Assembly: GCF_029238675.1 (NCBI RefSeq)
Contig: NZ_JAQWFR010000002.1
Span: 62,001 to 126,000 of the forward strand
DNA from: Oceanicoccus sp.
Lineage (GTDB): Bacteria; Pseudomonadota; Gammaproteobacteria; Pseudomonadales; Dasaniaceae
Length of the DNA stretch: 64,000 bases
Direction: 5' to 3'
The position numbers were made by a program, and so were the translations under genes. Positions 27,846 to 37,051 of the stretch are shown here, one piece after another; the first letter of the stretch is position 1; each line of letters starts with the position of its first letter. Below the pieces are notes generated by a model. It worked only from the letters and a program-made list of their open reading frames with translations. It had not been told where the DNA came from and made no database searches.

Positions 27846-28748
27846 ATGACAAACGCTAAAAACGACAATCCGGTTATCGACCTCTATCTGGATGCCCTGT
27901 TTATGGAAAAGGGCCTAAGCCAGAACACCCTGGCCTCCTATCGGCGTGATTTAGTGCATTTTGATCGCTGGCTAGTAACCCAGTCGGTTGCGCTGCTTAA
28001 AGTTCAAAAAACCGATATCCATTCCTACCTTTCCTTTCGTTTGCAAAAGAAGCAATCGGCCCGTTCAACGGCGAGGCTGCTTTCTTGCCTACGTGGATTT
28101 TATCAATACCAGTTGCGGGAATCGCAAATTTCACTCGACCCCACGCTTGATATAGAAAGTCCCCAACTCCCTAAAACGCTACCAAAGTCCCTGAGCGAAG
28201 AAGATGTGGAAGGCTTGTTGGCGGCCCCCGATATTAATGAGCCGTTAGAATTAAGAGACAGGGCAATGCTTGAATTACTTTATGCCTCCGGTTTACGGGT
28301 AACCGAGTTAGTCTCTTTACAGGTAGGCCAGCTAAGCATGACCCAGGGAGTGGTCAGGGTGATGGGTAAGGGCAGCAAAGAACGCCTGGTGCCCACTGGA
28401 GAAGAAGCTCTACTTTGGCTGCAGCGCTATATGCAGCAGGCCAGGCCACTGCTATTAGGGGCAAAGATGAGCGATGTGATGTTCCCCTCAAAACGGGGCA
28501 CAATGATGACTCGCCAAACGTTCTGGCACCGTATTAAAATCTACGCCCAGCGGGCCGGCATAACTCGCCCCTTATCGCCCCATACCCTGCGCCATGCTTT
28601 TGCCACCCATTTGATTAACCACGGTGCTGACCTGCGAGTTGTACAATTACTCCTTGGGCACAGTGACCTGAGCACTACACAAATATATACTCATGTCGCC
28701 AGAGAGCGAATGAAAGATTTACATGCCGAACATCACCCTAGAGGGTAA
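27846..28748 (+). CDS. xerD: Tyrosine recombinase XerD
   Basis: A 300-residue site-specific recombinase that, with XerC, resolves chromosome dimers at dif under FtsK control. The SAM-like DNA-binding domain comes first (10-100), then the catalytic domain. The active residues fit E. coli XerD with a two-residue shift: Arg151 (ASGLRVTEL), His246 and Arg249 (HTLRHAFATH), His272, and nucleophile Tyr281 (TTQIYTHV). It is XerD rather than XerC by length, by the DLYLDALFMEKGLSQNTLASYRRDL start and by its position before dsbC, an order kept in Pseudomonas and E. coli. Confidence 0.96.
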   Translation: MTNAKNDNPVIDLYLDALFMEKGLSQNTLASYRRDLVHFDRWLVTQSVALLKVQKTDIHSYLSFRLQKKQSARSTARLLSCLRGFYQYQLRESQISLDPTLDIESPQLPKTLPKSLSEEDVEGLLAAPDINEPLELRDRAMLELLYASGLRVTELVSLQVGQLSMTQGVVRVMGKGSKERLVPTGEEALLWLQRYMQQARPLLLGAKMSDVMFPSKRGTMMTRQTFWHRIKIYAQRAGITRPLSPHTLRHAFATHLINHGADLRVVQLLLGHSDLSTTQIYTHVARERMKDLHAEHHPRG

Positions 28749-28758
28749 AGCCTAAAAA

Positions 28759-28786
28759 CGTCATTCCCGCGAAAGCGGGAATCCAG
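28759..28786. repeat. Dispersed palindromic repeat, copy 6 (single core)
   Basis: CGTCATTCCCGCGAAAGCGG followed by GAATCCAG, between xerD and dsbC and ending 32 bp before the dsbC start codon. Confidence 0.88.
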
Positions 28787-28818
28787 AATGACCCATAAAG
28801 TTAAATAGAGAGAATTAC

Positions 28819-29646
28819 ATGAAATTGTTTGCGAGTTTACCGGTCTTAACGGCAGCTTTACTAATGCTGGCTGTATCCAGTCTAAGTGTTGCGCAGGCGC
28901 AGGCTGTCCCGGCTATAGCACCTGCAGAAGTGCAAAGTGCGATTAAGGCCAGCTTTAAAGCCAGCCGTCCGGGTCTTAACCTTCAGTCAATCAACGCCAG
29001 TGAGATTTCAGGCCTTTATGCGGTACAAGTGGCCAACGGCCCAGTGCTCTATACCACTGCAGATGGCAAATATTTTGTATTGGGTGACCTTTATCAAGCG
29101 GCCCCCGGTGGTTTTATCAATTTAGCGGAGAGGGCACGCGAGGGCGGCCGTGCCGAATTGATGGCAACACTAAAGCCTGAAGATATGATTATATTCGCCC
29201 CCGCAGACCAGCCCGCTAAAGCCGCTATTATGGTATTTACCGATGTTGACTGCTTTTACTGCCAGAAACTACATCAGGAAGTGCCTGATCTAAACCGTCT
29301 GGGTATTGAAGTCCGCTATCTGGCTTACCCGCGTGCAGGTATAGGTTCTAACTCCTATAAGAAAATCGCCAGCGCATGGTGTGCCGATGACAAGCAAGCC
29401 GCTATGACCAAACTTAAAAACCGGCAGCGTATCCCCACCAATGTGTGCCCGGGTAACCCTGTGGAAGCACACTTTAAATTAGGCCAACGAGTTGGCGTTA
29501 GTGGTACACCGGCTATGGTAACGACTGAAGGTCGTTTAATGCCCGGTTATATGCCTGCCTTGCAACTGGCTAGTGCACTGGGTATAGCTGTAGATCCCGA
29601 GTTGGCGGCTGAATTGCAGAAAAAACAGGCGGCGGCTAAGAAGTAA
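28819..29646 (+). CDS. dsbC: Thiol:disulfide interchange protein DsbC
   Basis: A 275-residue periplasmic disulfide isomerase. The signal peptide is clear (cut after about residue 27-29, VAQAQA). It has an N-terminal dimerisation domain (35-95) and a thioredoxin-like domain with active site C145-F-Y-C148 (FTDVDCFYCQKLH) and the cis-Pro loop GVSGTPAMV. A second, structural cysteine pair (SAWC...NVCPG) is present. In E. coli DsbC the active site is CGYC; the Phe here is unusual. The C-terminal tail is Lys/Ala-rich. Located xerD-dsbC-hom as in relatives; repeats separate it from both neighbours. Confidence 0.95.
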   Translation: MKLFASLPVLTAALLMLAVSSLSVAQAQAVPAIAPAEVQSAIKASFKASRPGLNLQSINASEISGLYAVQVANGPVLYTTADGKYFVLGDLYQAAPGGFINLAERAREGGRAELMATLKPEDMIIFAPADQPAKAAIMVFTDVDCFYCQKLHQEVPDLNRLGIEVRYLAYPRAGIGSNSYKKIASAWCADDKQAAMTKLKNRQRIPTNVCPGNPVEAHFKLGQRVGVSGTPAMVTTEGRLMPGYMPALQLASALGIAVDPELAAELQKKQAAAKK

Positions 29647-29659
29647 GTTTTTTTGGGAA

Positions 29660-29770
29660 AGTAGATGGTGTGGGACCCACCTCAGCTCTTGCATCACGTT
29701 TACGATTCTTTTCCTATTACGTCATTCCCGCCCCCGACAAATACACTCGGGGGCAGGCTTCGGCGAAAAT
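29660..29770. repeat. Dispersed repeat, copy 7: type-B arm plus a GC-rich hairpin module
   Basis: 29660-29720 is a type-B arm in inverted orientation (GTAGATGGTGTGGGA ... CTTGCATC ... GTTTACG), matching 47390-47445 and partly 11034-11055. Next come half a core (GTCATTCCCG, 29721-29730) and a module CGCCCCCGACAAATACACTC with GGGGGCAGGCTTCGG. The same module, slightly changed, is at 32842-32875. Confidence 0.85.
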
Positions 29771-29776
29771 GTCTAA

Positions 29777-29878
29777 CGTCATTCCCGCGAAGGCGGGAAT
29801 CCAGTGCTGTTATTTCCGCTTAAGCGGAAATAACAGCATAAGCATGCAGGCTGGATTCCCGCCTTCGCGGGAATGACG
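29777..29878. repeat. Dispersed repeat, copy 8: 102 bp composite palindrome
   Basis: The outer arms are perfect 28 bp inverted repeats (29777-29804 and 29851-29878), each itself holding the core palindrome. Directly inside the left arm is a perfect 34 bp palindrome centred on CTTAAG (29805-29838, TGCTGTTATTTCCGC...). A 12 bp spacer with AGCATGC precedes the right arm. Parts recur at 32809-32840 and 39358-39409. Confidence 0.95.
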
Positions 29879-30003
29879 GTTCTTTCCTTCCCCCCAATAA
29901 CACCACAATTTCCCCCATTCAAGATGGCTTTGCAGCCCCAGCTGAAATACAATGCGCCTTCGAATTTTATCGCTAATTTCACCAATAAGCAGGAGAGGGT
30001 AGT

Positions 30004-31299
30004 TTGAGCCCCGTCAATATAGGTATTTGTGGTCTTGGAACCGTTGGTAAAGGCACTTTTGATGTCTTGAATCGTAACTGTGCGGATATTGCAGCACGGG
30101 CTGGCTGTGCTATCGAAATTTGCCATATTGGTGCTCGTCGTGGTGCTGATATTGAAGGTATTACCGTGAGTACCGATATCTTTGCCGTGGCTGAAGACCC
30201 AAATGTTCATATCCTGGTTGAGCTTATTGGTGGCACGACTGTCGCCAAAGAATTGGTGCTAAAGGCTATTGCCAATGGCAAACATGTGGTTACCGCCAAC
30301 AAAGCCCTTATCGCCGAGCATGGTAACGAACTTTTTGCCGCCGCCGCCGAGCAGGGCGTCAGTGTTGCCTTTGAAGCGGCCGTGGCTGGTGGCATACCCA
30401 TTATTAAAGCAATCCGTGAAGGATTGGCCGGCAACCGAATTGAGTGGTTGGCGGGTATTATCAACGGTACCGGTAACTTTATCCTGACTGAAATGCGCGA
30501 TAAAGGCCGTGATTTTGACGATGTCCTTAAAGAAGCACAGGACCTGGGCTACGCTGAAGCAGACCCTACCTTTGATGTTGAAGGTATTGATGCTGCCCAT
30601 AAACTGGTTATCCTTGCGTCGCTCGCCTTTGGTATCCCCCTGCAGTTTGATAAAGTCTATACCGAAGGTATCACTAACATCTCCCGGGATGATGTGGAGT
30701 ATGCTGAGCAGCTAGGCTATCGCATCAAACACTTGGGAGTAGCGCGTCAAACCGACAATGGTGTTGAGTTGCGTGTTCACCCAACCATGATTCCCGAGAA
30801 GCGTTTAATTGCCAATGTAGACGGCGTAATGAATGCAGTACTGGTACAGGGTGATGCGGTTGGCCCAACCTTGTACTACGGAGCTGGTGCCGGTGCAGAA
30901 CCTACAGCCTCAGCAGTGGTAGCCGATATTGTTGATGTTGCCCGTACCTTGAGTGCAGAGCCCAAACACCGCGTACCCTATCTGGCCTTCCAGCCAGGCG
31001 CATTAAACGATACCCCGATTGTTGATATCAACCATATAGAAACGGCTTACTACTTACGTATGTCTGCGCAAGATAAGCCGGGTGTATTATCCAGTGTTGC
31101 ACAAATTCTTTCCGAGGCAGGCATCAGTGTTGAAGCCATTATCCAAAAAGAACCGGCAGAAGGTCAGCATCATGTGCCCCTGATTATCCTGACCAGTCGC
31201 TCAGTTGAAAATAAACTGGACTCTGCCATTACCGGGATTGAAGCGCTGGATTCTATTGCTGGCCAGGTTACTCGTATTCGAGTTGAGTCATTAGGTTAA
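30004..31299 (+). CDS. hom: Homoserine dehydrogenase
   Basis: A 431-residue monofunctional enzyme reducing aspartate semialdehyde to homoserine, the branch point to threonine and methionine. It has an NAD(P)-binding start (VNIGICGLGTVGKGTFDVL), catalytic region GIINGTGNFILTEM and EGIDAAHKLVILASLAF, and a C-terminal ACT domain (about 350-425, YYLRMSAQDKPGVLSSVAQIL) of the kind that senses threonine. The start is a TTG, chosen because AGGAGAGG lies just upstream and the first residues align with the family. thrC follows after 28 bp, so hom-thrC is one operon. Confidence 0.97.
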   Translation: MSPVNIGICGLGTVGKGTFDVLNRNCADIAARAGCAIEICHIGARRGADIEGITVSTDIFAVAEDPNVHILVELIGGTTVAKELVLKAIANGKHVVTANKALIAEHGNELFAAAAEQGVSVAFEAAVAGGIPIIKAIREGLAGNRIEWLAGIINGTGNFILTEMRDKGRDFDDVLKEAQDLGYAEADPTFDVEGIDAAHKLVILASLAFGIPLQFDKVYTEGITNISRDDVEYAEQLGYRIKHLGVARQTDNGVELRVHPTMIPEKRLIANVDGVMNAVLVQGDAVGPTLYYGAGAGAEPTASAVVADIVDVARTLSAEPKHRVPYLAFQPGALNDTPIVDINHIETAYYLRMSAQDKPGVLSSVAQILSEAGISVEAIIQKEPAEGQHHVPLIILTSRSVENKLDSAITGIEALDSIAGQVTRIRVESLG

Positions 31300-31327
31300 T
31301 TTTTACAGATTATTATTGGTTTAAAAC

Positions 31328-32725
31328 ATGAAATATATCAGTACCCGCGGACAGGCTCCGGCATTAAATTTTGAAGAGGTTTTGCTAACGGGTTTAGCAC
31401 CTGATGGTGGCTTATATGTGCCAGAAACCCTGCCCACTTTTTCTCAGGAAGAAATCGCTTCCTGGTCTGGTCTTAGCTATACCGACCTGGCATTTAAAAT
31501 TGTTCAGCCCTTTATTGGTGACTGTATCCCCGCCGATGACCTAAAGGTGATTATTGATGATACCTATGTCGATTTTCGTCACCCCTCCATTGCACCGTTA
31601 GTGCAGTTGGATAAAAACGAGTGGGTGCTGGAATTATTCCAGGGGCCAACGTTAGCCTTTAAAGATTTTGCCCTGCAATTGTTGGGGCGCTTATTGGATT
31701 ACGTGCTTGAGCGTCGCCATCAAAAAGTGGTGATTATGGGGGCAACTTCTGGTGATACCGGTTCTGCCGCTATTCAGGGTTGCAAGCGTTGCAGCAATAT
31801 CGATATCTTCATTCTGCACCCGTATCAGCGTGTCTCGGATGTACAGCGTCGCCAGATGACGACAGTGCTGGCTGACAATATTCATAATATTGCCGTTAAA
31901 GGTAATTTTGATGACTGCCAATCCATGGTCAAAGCCAGCTTTAACGATAAAAGCTTTTTGCCGGAAGATCGCCAGCTAGTGGCAGTCAACTCGATTAACT
32001 GGGCGAGAATTATGGCCCAGATTGTCTATTATTTTTATGCCTCTTTATCGTTGGGTGGCCCACTGCGTCCGGTTGCCTTCTCAGTGCCTACTGGTAACTT
32101 TGGTGATATTTATGCCGGTTACCTAGCCTCTAAAATGGGCTTGCCGATTGATCAGTTGGTTGTTGCCACCAATACCAATGATATTTTGCACCGTTGCATT
32201 AGTGATAATGATTTTGCCAAGCACGACTTAGTGCATACCTTATCACCCAGTATGGATATTGTTATTTCCAGTAACTTTGAGCGTTTGCTATTTGATTGTT
32301 ACGGTCGTGATGGCGCGGCAATTAAGGATTTAATGACCCGTTTCCAGACCGAAGATGTTACGTTAACGGATGCTGCTTTTGCCAATGTGCGCAGTTTGTT
32401 TGATAGCTGTAAAGTTGATGATGAGAAAACCGTTAAAACTATTGCCGATGTTTACAATACACAAGAATATTTACTGGACCCCCACTCGGCGATAGGTGTG
32501 GAAGCTGCGCGCAAGGTGCGCCGCCGTAAAGATATCCCGATGATTACTTTGGCGACTGCACATCCAGCTAAATTTCCGGAAGCGGTGATGAAGGCGGGTT
32601 ATCCCCATGAGCCTGAGTTGCCCCATCATATGGCGAGTCTGTTTGATGATGAAGAGCGCTGTACTGTTTTAGATAATGATTTGTCTGCCGTGCAGGAGTT
32701 TGTTGTTGGGAATATCACTGCCTAA
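31328..32725 (+). CDS. thrC: Threonine synthase
   Basis: A 465-residue PLP enzyme converting phosphohomoserine to threonine. It starts MKYISTRGQAPALNFEEVLLTGLAPDGGLYVPE, the family's N-terminal signature. The PLP lysine is Lys112 in LAFKDFALQLLGRLL; the phosphate loop ATSGDTGSAAI follows. The length fits the longer class found in Pseudomonas and fungi. It is in one operon with hom; the homoserine kinase gene thrB is not in the window. The 3' end is followed within 10 bp by an expanded repeat block. Confidence 0.97.
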   Translation: MKYISTRGQAPALNFEEVLLTGLAPDGGLYVPETLPTFSQEEIASWSGLSYTDLAFKIVQPFIGDCIPADDLKVIIDDTYVDFRHPSIAPLVQLDKNEWVLELFQGPTLAFKDFALQLLGRLLDYVLERRHQKVVIMGATSGDTGSAAIQGCKRCSNIDIFILHPYQRVSDVQRRQMTTVLADNIHNIAVKGNFDDCQSMVKASFNDKSFLPEDRQLVAVNSINWARIMAQIVYYFYASLSLGGPLRPVAFSVPTGNFGDIYAGYLASKMGLPIDQLVVATNTNDILHRCISDNDFAKHDLVHTLSPSMDIVISSNFERLLFDCYGRDGAAIKDLMTRFQTEDVTLTDAAFANVRSLFDSCKVDDEKTVKTIADVYNTQEYLLDPHSAIGVEAARKVRRRKDIPMITLATAHPAKFPEAVMKAGYPHEPELPHHMASLFDDEERCTVLDNDLSAVQEFVVGNITA

Positions 32726-32733
32726 ACCTCGAA

Positions 32734-32917
32734 CGTCATTTCGCGAACAACCGTCATTCCCGAGAACAACCGTCATTCCCGCGAACAACTGTCATTCCCG
32801 CGAAGGCGGGAATCCAGACTGCATGCTTATGCTGTTATTTTCGCCCCCGACTAAAGCACTCGAGTGCAGGCTGCGGAAATCTACAGCACTGGGTTCCCGC
32901 CTTCGCGGGAATGACGA
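32734..32917. repeat. Dispersed repeat, copy 9: 19 bp tandem units plus composite element
   Basis: Three tandem partial units of the form CGTCATTCCCGCGAACAAC (32734-32751, 32752-32770, 32771-32789, with small changes) precede a full core (32790-32817). Then follow the arm with CTGCATGCTTATGCTGTTAT, the CGCCCCCGACTAAAGCACTC module (32842 on), and a closing core in opposite orientation ending near 32916. It fills the thrC-recJ gap and ends 26 bp before recJ. Confidence 0.93.
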
Positions 32918-32942
32918 TAAGATGAGAGTGTGGCACTAGCTT

Positions 32943-34679
32943 ATGCAGAAAATAATAAAGCGTCGACAAGCCACCTCCATAGAGCATACCTTTTCCGATT
33001 CGTTACCCCCACTGCTACAAAAAATCTATGCCACCAGAGGTATTACCTCGGACCATGACATACAGACTGATCTCGCTGGTTTATTAAAACCGGAGTCCTT
33101 AAAAGGCTTACCTGAAGCCACTGATCTTCTGTTAGCTGCCTTAGAGCAACAACAGCGCATACTGGTAGTGGGCGATTTCGATGCTGATGGTGCAACCAGT
33201 AGCGCTTTAGCTGTGCTGGCTTTAACCGCTATGGGTGCAGACTCAGTTAATTTCTTAGTCCCCAACCGTTTTGAATACGGCTATGGCTTAACCCCGGAAA
33301 TTGTTGAGGTCGCTAAACAGTTTTCCCCTGATTTAATTATCACCGTGGATAACGGCATCTCCAGCATTGATGGTGTTAATGCCGCCAACGAGGCAGGTAT
33401 CCAGGTTTTGGTCACCGACCACCATTTGCCCGGCAAAACTTTACCCGCCGCCGCGGCAATCGTTAACCCCAATCAACCCGGTTGTGAATTTGAAAGTAAA
33501 AACCTGGCTGGTGTGGGTGTTATTTTTTACCTGATGTCAGTATTGCGTTCAGCACTGCGAGATCGCCAATGGTTTCAGCAGCACAATATTGCTGAGCCAG
33601 CGATGGCTGATTATCTGGATTTAGTGGCACTGGGAACCGTAGCGGATGTTGTACCGCTGGATAAAAATAATCGTATTCTGGTAGCGCAGGGTCTTCGCCG
33701 TATTCGCGCTGGAAGAAGCCGCCCGGGAATAAAAGCCTTATTAGCCGTTGGTAATCGCAATGCTAACCGTTTAGTCAGCACAGATTTAGGCTTTGTTGTA
33801 GGTCCACGGTTAAATGCGGCGGGGCGCTTGGATGATATGACCTTGGGTATTCAATGTTTGCTAACAGACGATGATTATCTAGCGGGTGAAATTGCCCGAC
33901 AAATGGATGAGCTCAATCAGGATCGAAAATCTATTGAAGGCAGTATGCAGCGCGAGGCCCTTGAAACCTTAAAAACGCTGAAGATAAAAGAGGGCAATAT
34001 GCCCTACGGTCTATGTCTTTACGATGCCAACTGGCATCAGGGTGTGATTGGTATTTTGGCTTCCAGAATTAAAGACCGCTATCACCGTCCTGTGATTGTT
34101 TTTGCCGATGCGGATGAAGAGGGTGTGATTAAAGGGTCTGCCCGCTCTATTAGCGGGCTACATATTCGTGATGCCTTGGATGCAATAGCTTCACAGCATC
34201 CGGGTTTATTAAGTAAATTTGGCGGCCATTCGATGGCGGCGGGTATGAGTCTGCAAAAAGAGCAGTACCCCTTATTTGTAGAAGCTTTTGATCAGGAAGT
34301 CAGACGGCAATTGACCGAAGAGAATTTACAAGCGGTATTGTCTAGTGATGGTGAATTAGCCGCTGATGATTTTAATTTGCAGTTGGCGCAAACACTGCGT
34401 GATGCCGGTCCCTGGGGGCAGCATTTTCCTGAGCCTTTATTTGATGGTGAGTTTTTACTCGTTCAGCAACGTATTCTAAAAGAAAAACATTTAAAACTAG
34501 TGTTAGCCGTTGAAGACAATCCACAGTCGGCCATTGATGCTATCGCCTTTAATGTTGATATTTCGCAATGGACGGGGCTGGCTATTGAAAAGGTCAGGGT
34601 GGCTTATAAACTGGATGTTAATGAGTTTAGAGGCCGGCAAACGGTGCAAATGATGGTGGAATATATTGAGCCGATTTAA
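32943..34679 (+). CDS. recJ: Single-stranded-DNA-specific exonuclease RecJ
   Basis: A 578-residue 5'-3' ssDNA exonuclease of the DHH family, used in RecF-pathway recombination and mismatch repair. Motifs: DFDADG (78-83), VTVDNGISS, the DHH signature VTDHHLPG (Asp159-His160-His161), and the later DHHA1-type motif FGGHSMAAGMSL (about 424). The OB-like C-terminal domain ends with RGRQTVQMMVEYIEPI. The start is placed at ATG 32943, directly after the repeat block; no clear Shine-Dalgarno is seen, so a slightly different start is possible. A terminator follows. Confidence 0.96.
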   Translation: MQKIIKRRQATSIEHTFSDSLPPLLQKIYATRGITSDHDIQTDLAGLLKPESLKGLPEATDLLLAALEQQQRILVVGDFDADGATSSALAVLALTAMGADSVNFLVPNRFEYGYGLTPEIVEVAKQFSPDLIITVDNGISSIDGVNAANEAGIQVLVTDHHLPGKTLPAAAAIVNPNQPGCEFESKNLAGVGVIFYLMSVLRSALRDRQWFQQHNIAEPAMADYLDLVALGTVADVVPLDKNNRILVAQGLRRIRAGRSRPGIKALLAVGNRNANRLVSTDLGFVVGPRLNAAGRLDDMTLGIQCLLTDDDYLAGEIARQMDELNQDRKSIEGSMQREALETLKTLKIKEGNMPYGLCLYDANWHQGVIGILASRIKDRYHRPVIVFADADEEGVIKGSARSISGLHIRDALDAIASQHPGLLSKFGGHSMAAGMSLQKEQYPLFVEAFDQEVRRQLTEENLQAVLSSDGELAADDFNLQLAQTLRDAGPWGQHFPEPLFDGEFLLVQQRILKEKHLKLVLAVEDNPQSAIDAIAFNVDISQWTGLAIEKVRVAYKLDVNEFRGRQTVQMMVEYIEPI

Positions 34680-34695
34680 GGGTAATTTTTCCCAT

Positions 34696-34725
34696 AAAAA
34701 AACCCGCTAAAAAGCGGGTTTTTTT
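34696..34725. terminator. Bidirectional intrinsic terminator between recJ and mdh
   Basis: Stem AACCCGCT/AGCGGGTT with A-run and T-run on either side, between convergent genes. Confidence 0.92.
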
Positions 34726-34743
34726 ATGCTTCAAAAGAGAAGC

Positions 34744-35724
34744 TTAAGGGAGCAGGTGTGCAACCGCATCACGCTCTTCTGTTAATTCAGTTTCAGTGGC
34801 TTTCATTCTGCCCTGGCTGAATTCGCTAACTGACAAGCCTTGAACAACTGTCCACTCGCCATTCTCACAAGTACATGGGAAAGAGTAGATCAAACCTTCT
34901 TGAATGCCGTAAGAGCCGTCTGAGTAAACACCCATAGAAACATAGTCGCCGTCAGTAGTACCTAACGCCCAGCTACGAACGTGGTCGATAGCAGCGTTAG
35001 CAGCAGAAGCGGCAGAAGATGCGCCACGTGCTTTGATGATGGCTGCACCACGTTGTGCAACGGTTGGGATATAGTCGTTTTCGTACCAGTCTTGCTCAAC
35101 CAAATCCAAAGCAGGAGTACCCGCAACAGTAGTGATGGAAAGATCGGGGTACTGAGTCGCTGAGTGGTTGCCCCAAACGATCATGTTTTTAACGTCGGTA
35201 ACAGCCTTGCCCGTCTTAGTCGCTAATTGTGACTTGGCGCGGTTGTGATCCAAACGCATCATGGCAGTGAAGTTTTCTTTAGGAATGCTTGGCGCATTGC
35301 GCTGGGTGATCAAAGCGTTAGTGTTAGCAGGGTTACCTACAACCAATACCTTGATGTTCTTGCTGGCATTCTCGTCAATCGCTTTACCCTGAACAGAGAA
35401 GATAGCAGCGTTAGCTTCCAGAAGATCCTTACGCTCCATACCCGGGCCACGAGGACGCGCGCCAACCAGCAGGGCATAGTCGCTGTCTTTAAAGCCAACA
35501 TTGGGGTCGTCAGTGCAAACAACACCGGCTAACAGAGGAAAGGCACAATCGTCCAATTCCATCTTAACGCCTTCAAGGGCATCCATCGCTGGAGTGATAT
35601 CCAACAACTGAAGGATAACGGGCTGGTCTTCGCCTAACATGGCGCCAGAGGCAATGCGGAAAAGGAGTGCATAGCCAATTTGGCCAGCTGCACCAGTAAC
35701 GGTAACGCGTACGGGTTGTTTCAT
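34744..35724 (-). CDS. mdh: Malate dehydrogenase (cytosolic-type)
   Basis: A 326-residue NAD-dependent enzyme interconverting malate and oxaloacetate in the TCA cycle. The Rossmann start is [27 protein letters not shown]. Substrate-binding arginines are seen in [15 protein letters not shown], the Asp-His relay in [13 protein letters not shown] and the [11 protein letters not shown] region (His in GNHS). This is the type 2 group related to eukaryotic cytosolic MDH, found in Burkholderia and some marine gammaproteobacteria, not the 312-residue E. coli type. AGGAAA lies upstream of the ATG. Divergent from ttcA. Confidence 0.97.
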   Translation of the reverse strand: MKQPVRVTVTGAAGQIGYALLFRIASGAMLGEDQPVILQLLDITPAMDALEGVKMELDDCAFPLLAGVVCTDDPNVGFKDSDYALLVGARPRGPGMERKDLLEANAAIFSVQGKAIDENASKNIKVLVVGNPANTNALITQRNAPSIPKENFTAMMRLDHNRAKSQLATKTGKAVTDVKNMIVWGNHSATQYPDLSITTVAGTPALDLVEQDWYENDYIPTVAQRGAAIIKARGASSAASAANAAIDHVRSWALGTTDGDYVSMGVYSDGSYGIQEGLIYSFPCTCENGEWTVVQGLSVSEFSQGRMKATETELTEERDAVAHLLP

Positions 35725-35899
35725 TGTAGTTTCCTGATAGTTGGTAACTGATTAGGGGCTCAAAATTTAGGGCGCCCATTCTAGAGATTTAGCGGGTAAA
35801 TTTCCACCAAAACCTCGCTAATGTGGCCATGAATCGCTTCAGATGGGGATATTTAGTGCTACAATCGCCGCCCGCGATTCCCCAACAAAGGCCAAATCA

Positions 35900-36820
35900 G
35901 TGACATCCGGTGCAAACACCCCAAGCCAGCCAGAAACTCGAAAATCCAGGCTGGAAGCTAATAAGCTGCACAAGCGTCTGCGCCGCTATGTGGGTCGTGC
36001 TATTGAAGACTACAACATGATCGAAGAGGGTGATCGGGTGATGGTTTGCCTGTCTGGTGGCAAAGACTCCTATGGCATGCTGGATATCCTGCTCAAACTG
36101 CAACACAGTGCGCCGCTCAATTTTGAGTTGGTGGCTGTGAATATGGACCAGAAACAACCAGGGTTTCCTGAAGATATTTTGCCTGGCTACCTCGATAAGT
36201 TGGGCATTGAGTACTATATCGTAGAAAAGGATACCTATTCCGTGGTCAAAGCTAAGGTGCCAGAGGGTAAAACTACCTGTGGTCTTTGTTCTCGGTTACG
36301 TCGCGGCACTTTATACGCTTTTGCAGAAGAAATTAACTGCACCAAAATTGCCTTGGGCCATCATCGCGACGATATTGTTGAAACGATGTTTCTAAATATG
36401 TTTTATGGCTCGAAGCTGTCGGCGATGCCGCCTAAGTTATTGTCTGATGATAAGCGCAATGTAGTTATCAGGCCGATGGCTTATTGTAAGGAAACAGACC
36501 TTGAGGAATATGCCAGGATAAAACAATTCCCGATTATCCCGTGTAATCTTTGTGGCTCCCAGGAAAATCTGCAGCGGCAAAATATAAAGACGATGTTACA
36601 AGAGTGGGAAAAGGCTCAGCCAGGGCGCGTGCAAAGTATTTTTGGCGCGCTGCAAAATGTAAAACCTTCCCAGTTAGCCGATAAGTCTTTGTTTGATTTT
36701 AATAAGCTGCCTTTAGATAGAAAAGGGGATCGAGAAGCCTACGAATTCCAGAGTGCCAGTGTGAGTTCGTCTAATATAGCGGCGGGCATTCAGTTTATTG
36801 ATGCGCTGTCGGTGGATTAA
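35900..36820 (+). CDS. ttcA: tRNA 2-thiocytidine synthetase TtcA
   Basis: About 306 residues from the GTG at 35900; an ATG at 35843 would add 19. The GTG has AAAGG at good spacing and gives a family-like N-terminus. TtcA thiolates cytidine 32 in several tRNAs using ATP and an Fe-S cluster. The PP-loop is SGGKDS (52-57). Cluster cysteines appear in [11 protein letters not shown] (Cys127, Cys130) and [44 protein letters not shown] matches the family start. Confidence 0.94.
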   Translation: MTSGANTPSQPETRKSRLEANKLHKRLRRYVGRAIEDYNMIEEGDRVMVCLSGGKDSYGMLDILLKLQHSAPLNFELVAVNMDQKQPGFPEDILPGYLDKLGIEYYIVEKDTYSVVKAKVPEGKTTCGLCSRLRRGTLYAFAEEINCTKIALGHHRDDIVETMFLNMFYGSKLSAMPPKLLSDDKRNVVIRPMAYCKETDLEEYARIKQFPIIPCNLCGSQENLQRQNIKTMLQEWEKAQPGRVQSIFGALQNVKPSQLADKSLFDFNKLPLDRKGDREAYEFQSASVSSSNIAAGIQFIDALSVD

Positions 36821-37005
36821 TCTTATACATCGTCGCCTGTGGCCTGTTATCGAAATACTTAACACTCTTTTCAGTTTTAGCTTTAGTGATGTTTTACTAC
36901 GGATAAGGTGATGGCACATAAAATACCTCAACTAGTGGCAATCTAATGGTTGGAGCATTAATTACTTGTAAAAATTTTCAGGCCAAAGTCTAAATATCAT
37001 CTATA

Positions 37006-37034
37006 TTGAATGTAGTTTGTTGCAATAATATATA
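37006..37034 (+). promoter_or_regulatory. Weak sigma-70-type promoter candidate
   Basis: TTGAAT (37006-37011), 17 bp spacer, TATATA (37029-37034), just upstream of the GGDEF-EAL gene. The region is A/T-rich, so chance matches are likely. The start codon would be about 10 nt from the transcript start. Confidence 0.3.
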
Positions 37035-37051
37035 AAAAATCTGGATTCATT

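Larger units (their letters stand above)
29647..30003. other. 357 bp gene-free stretch made largely of repeat modules
   Basis: Between dsbC and hom. It contains two repeat elements in tandem (29660-29770 and 29777-29878), described separately, then about 120 bp of unique DNA with the hom ribosome site (AGGAGAGG at about 29991-29998). No coding potential is evident and no clear promoter was found for hom. Confidence 0.8.

Noticed and set aside
30004-31299. Threonine attenuator leader before hom
   Set aside because: No short Thr/Ile-rich leader peptide or terminator pair is visible; the region is filled by repeats.
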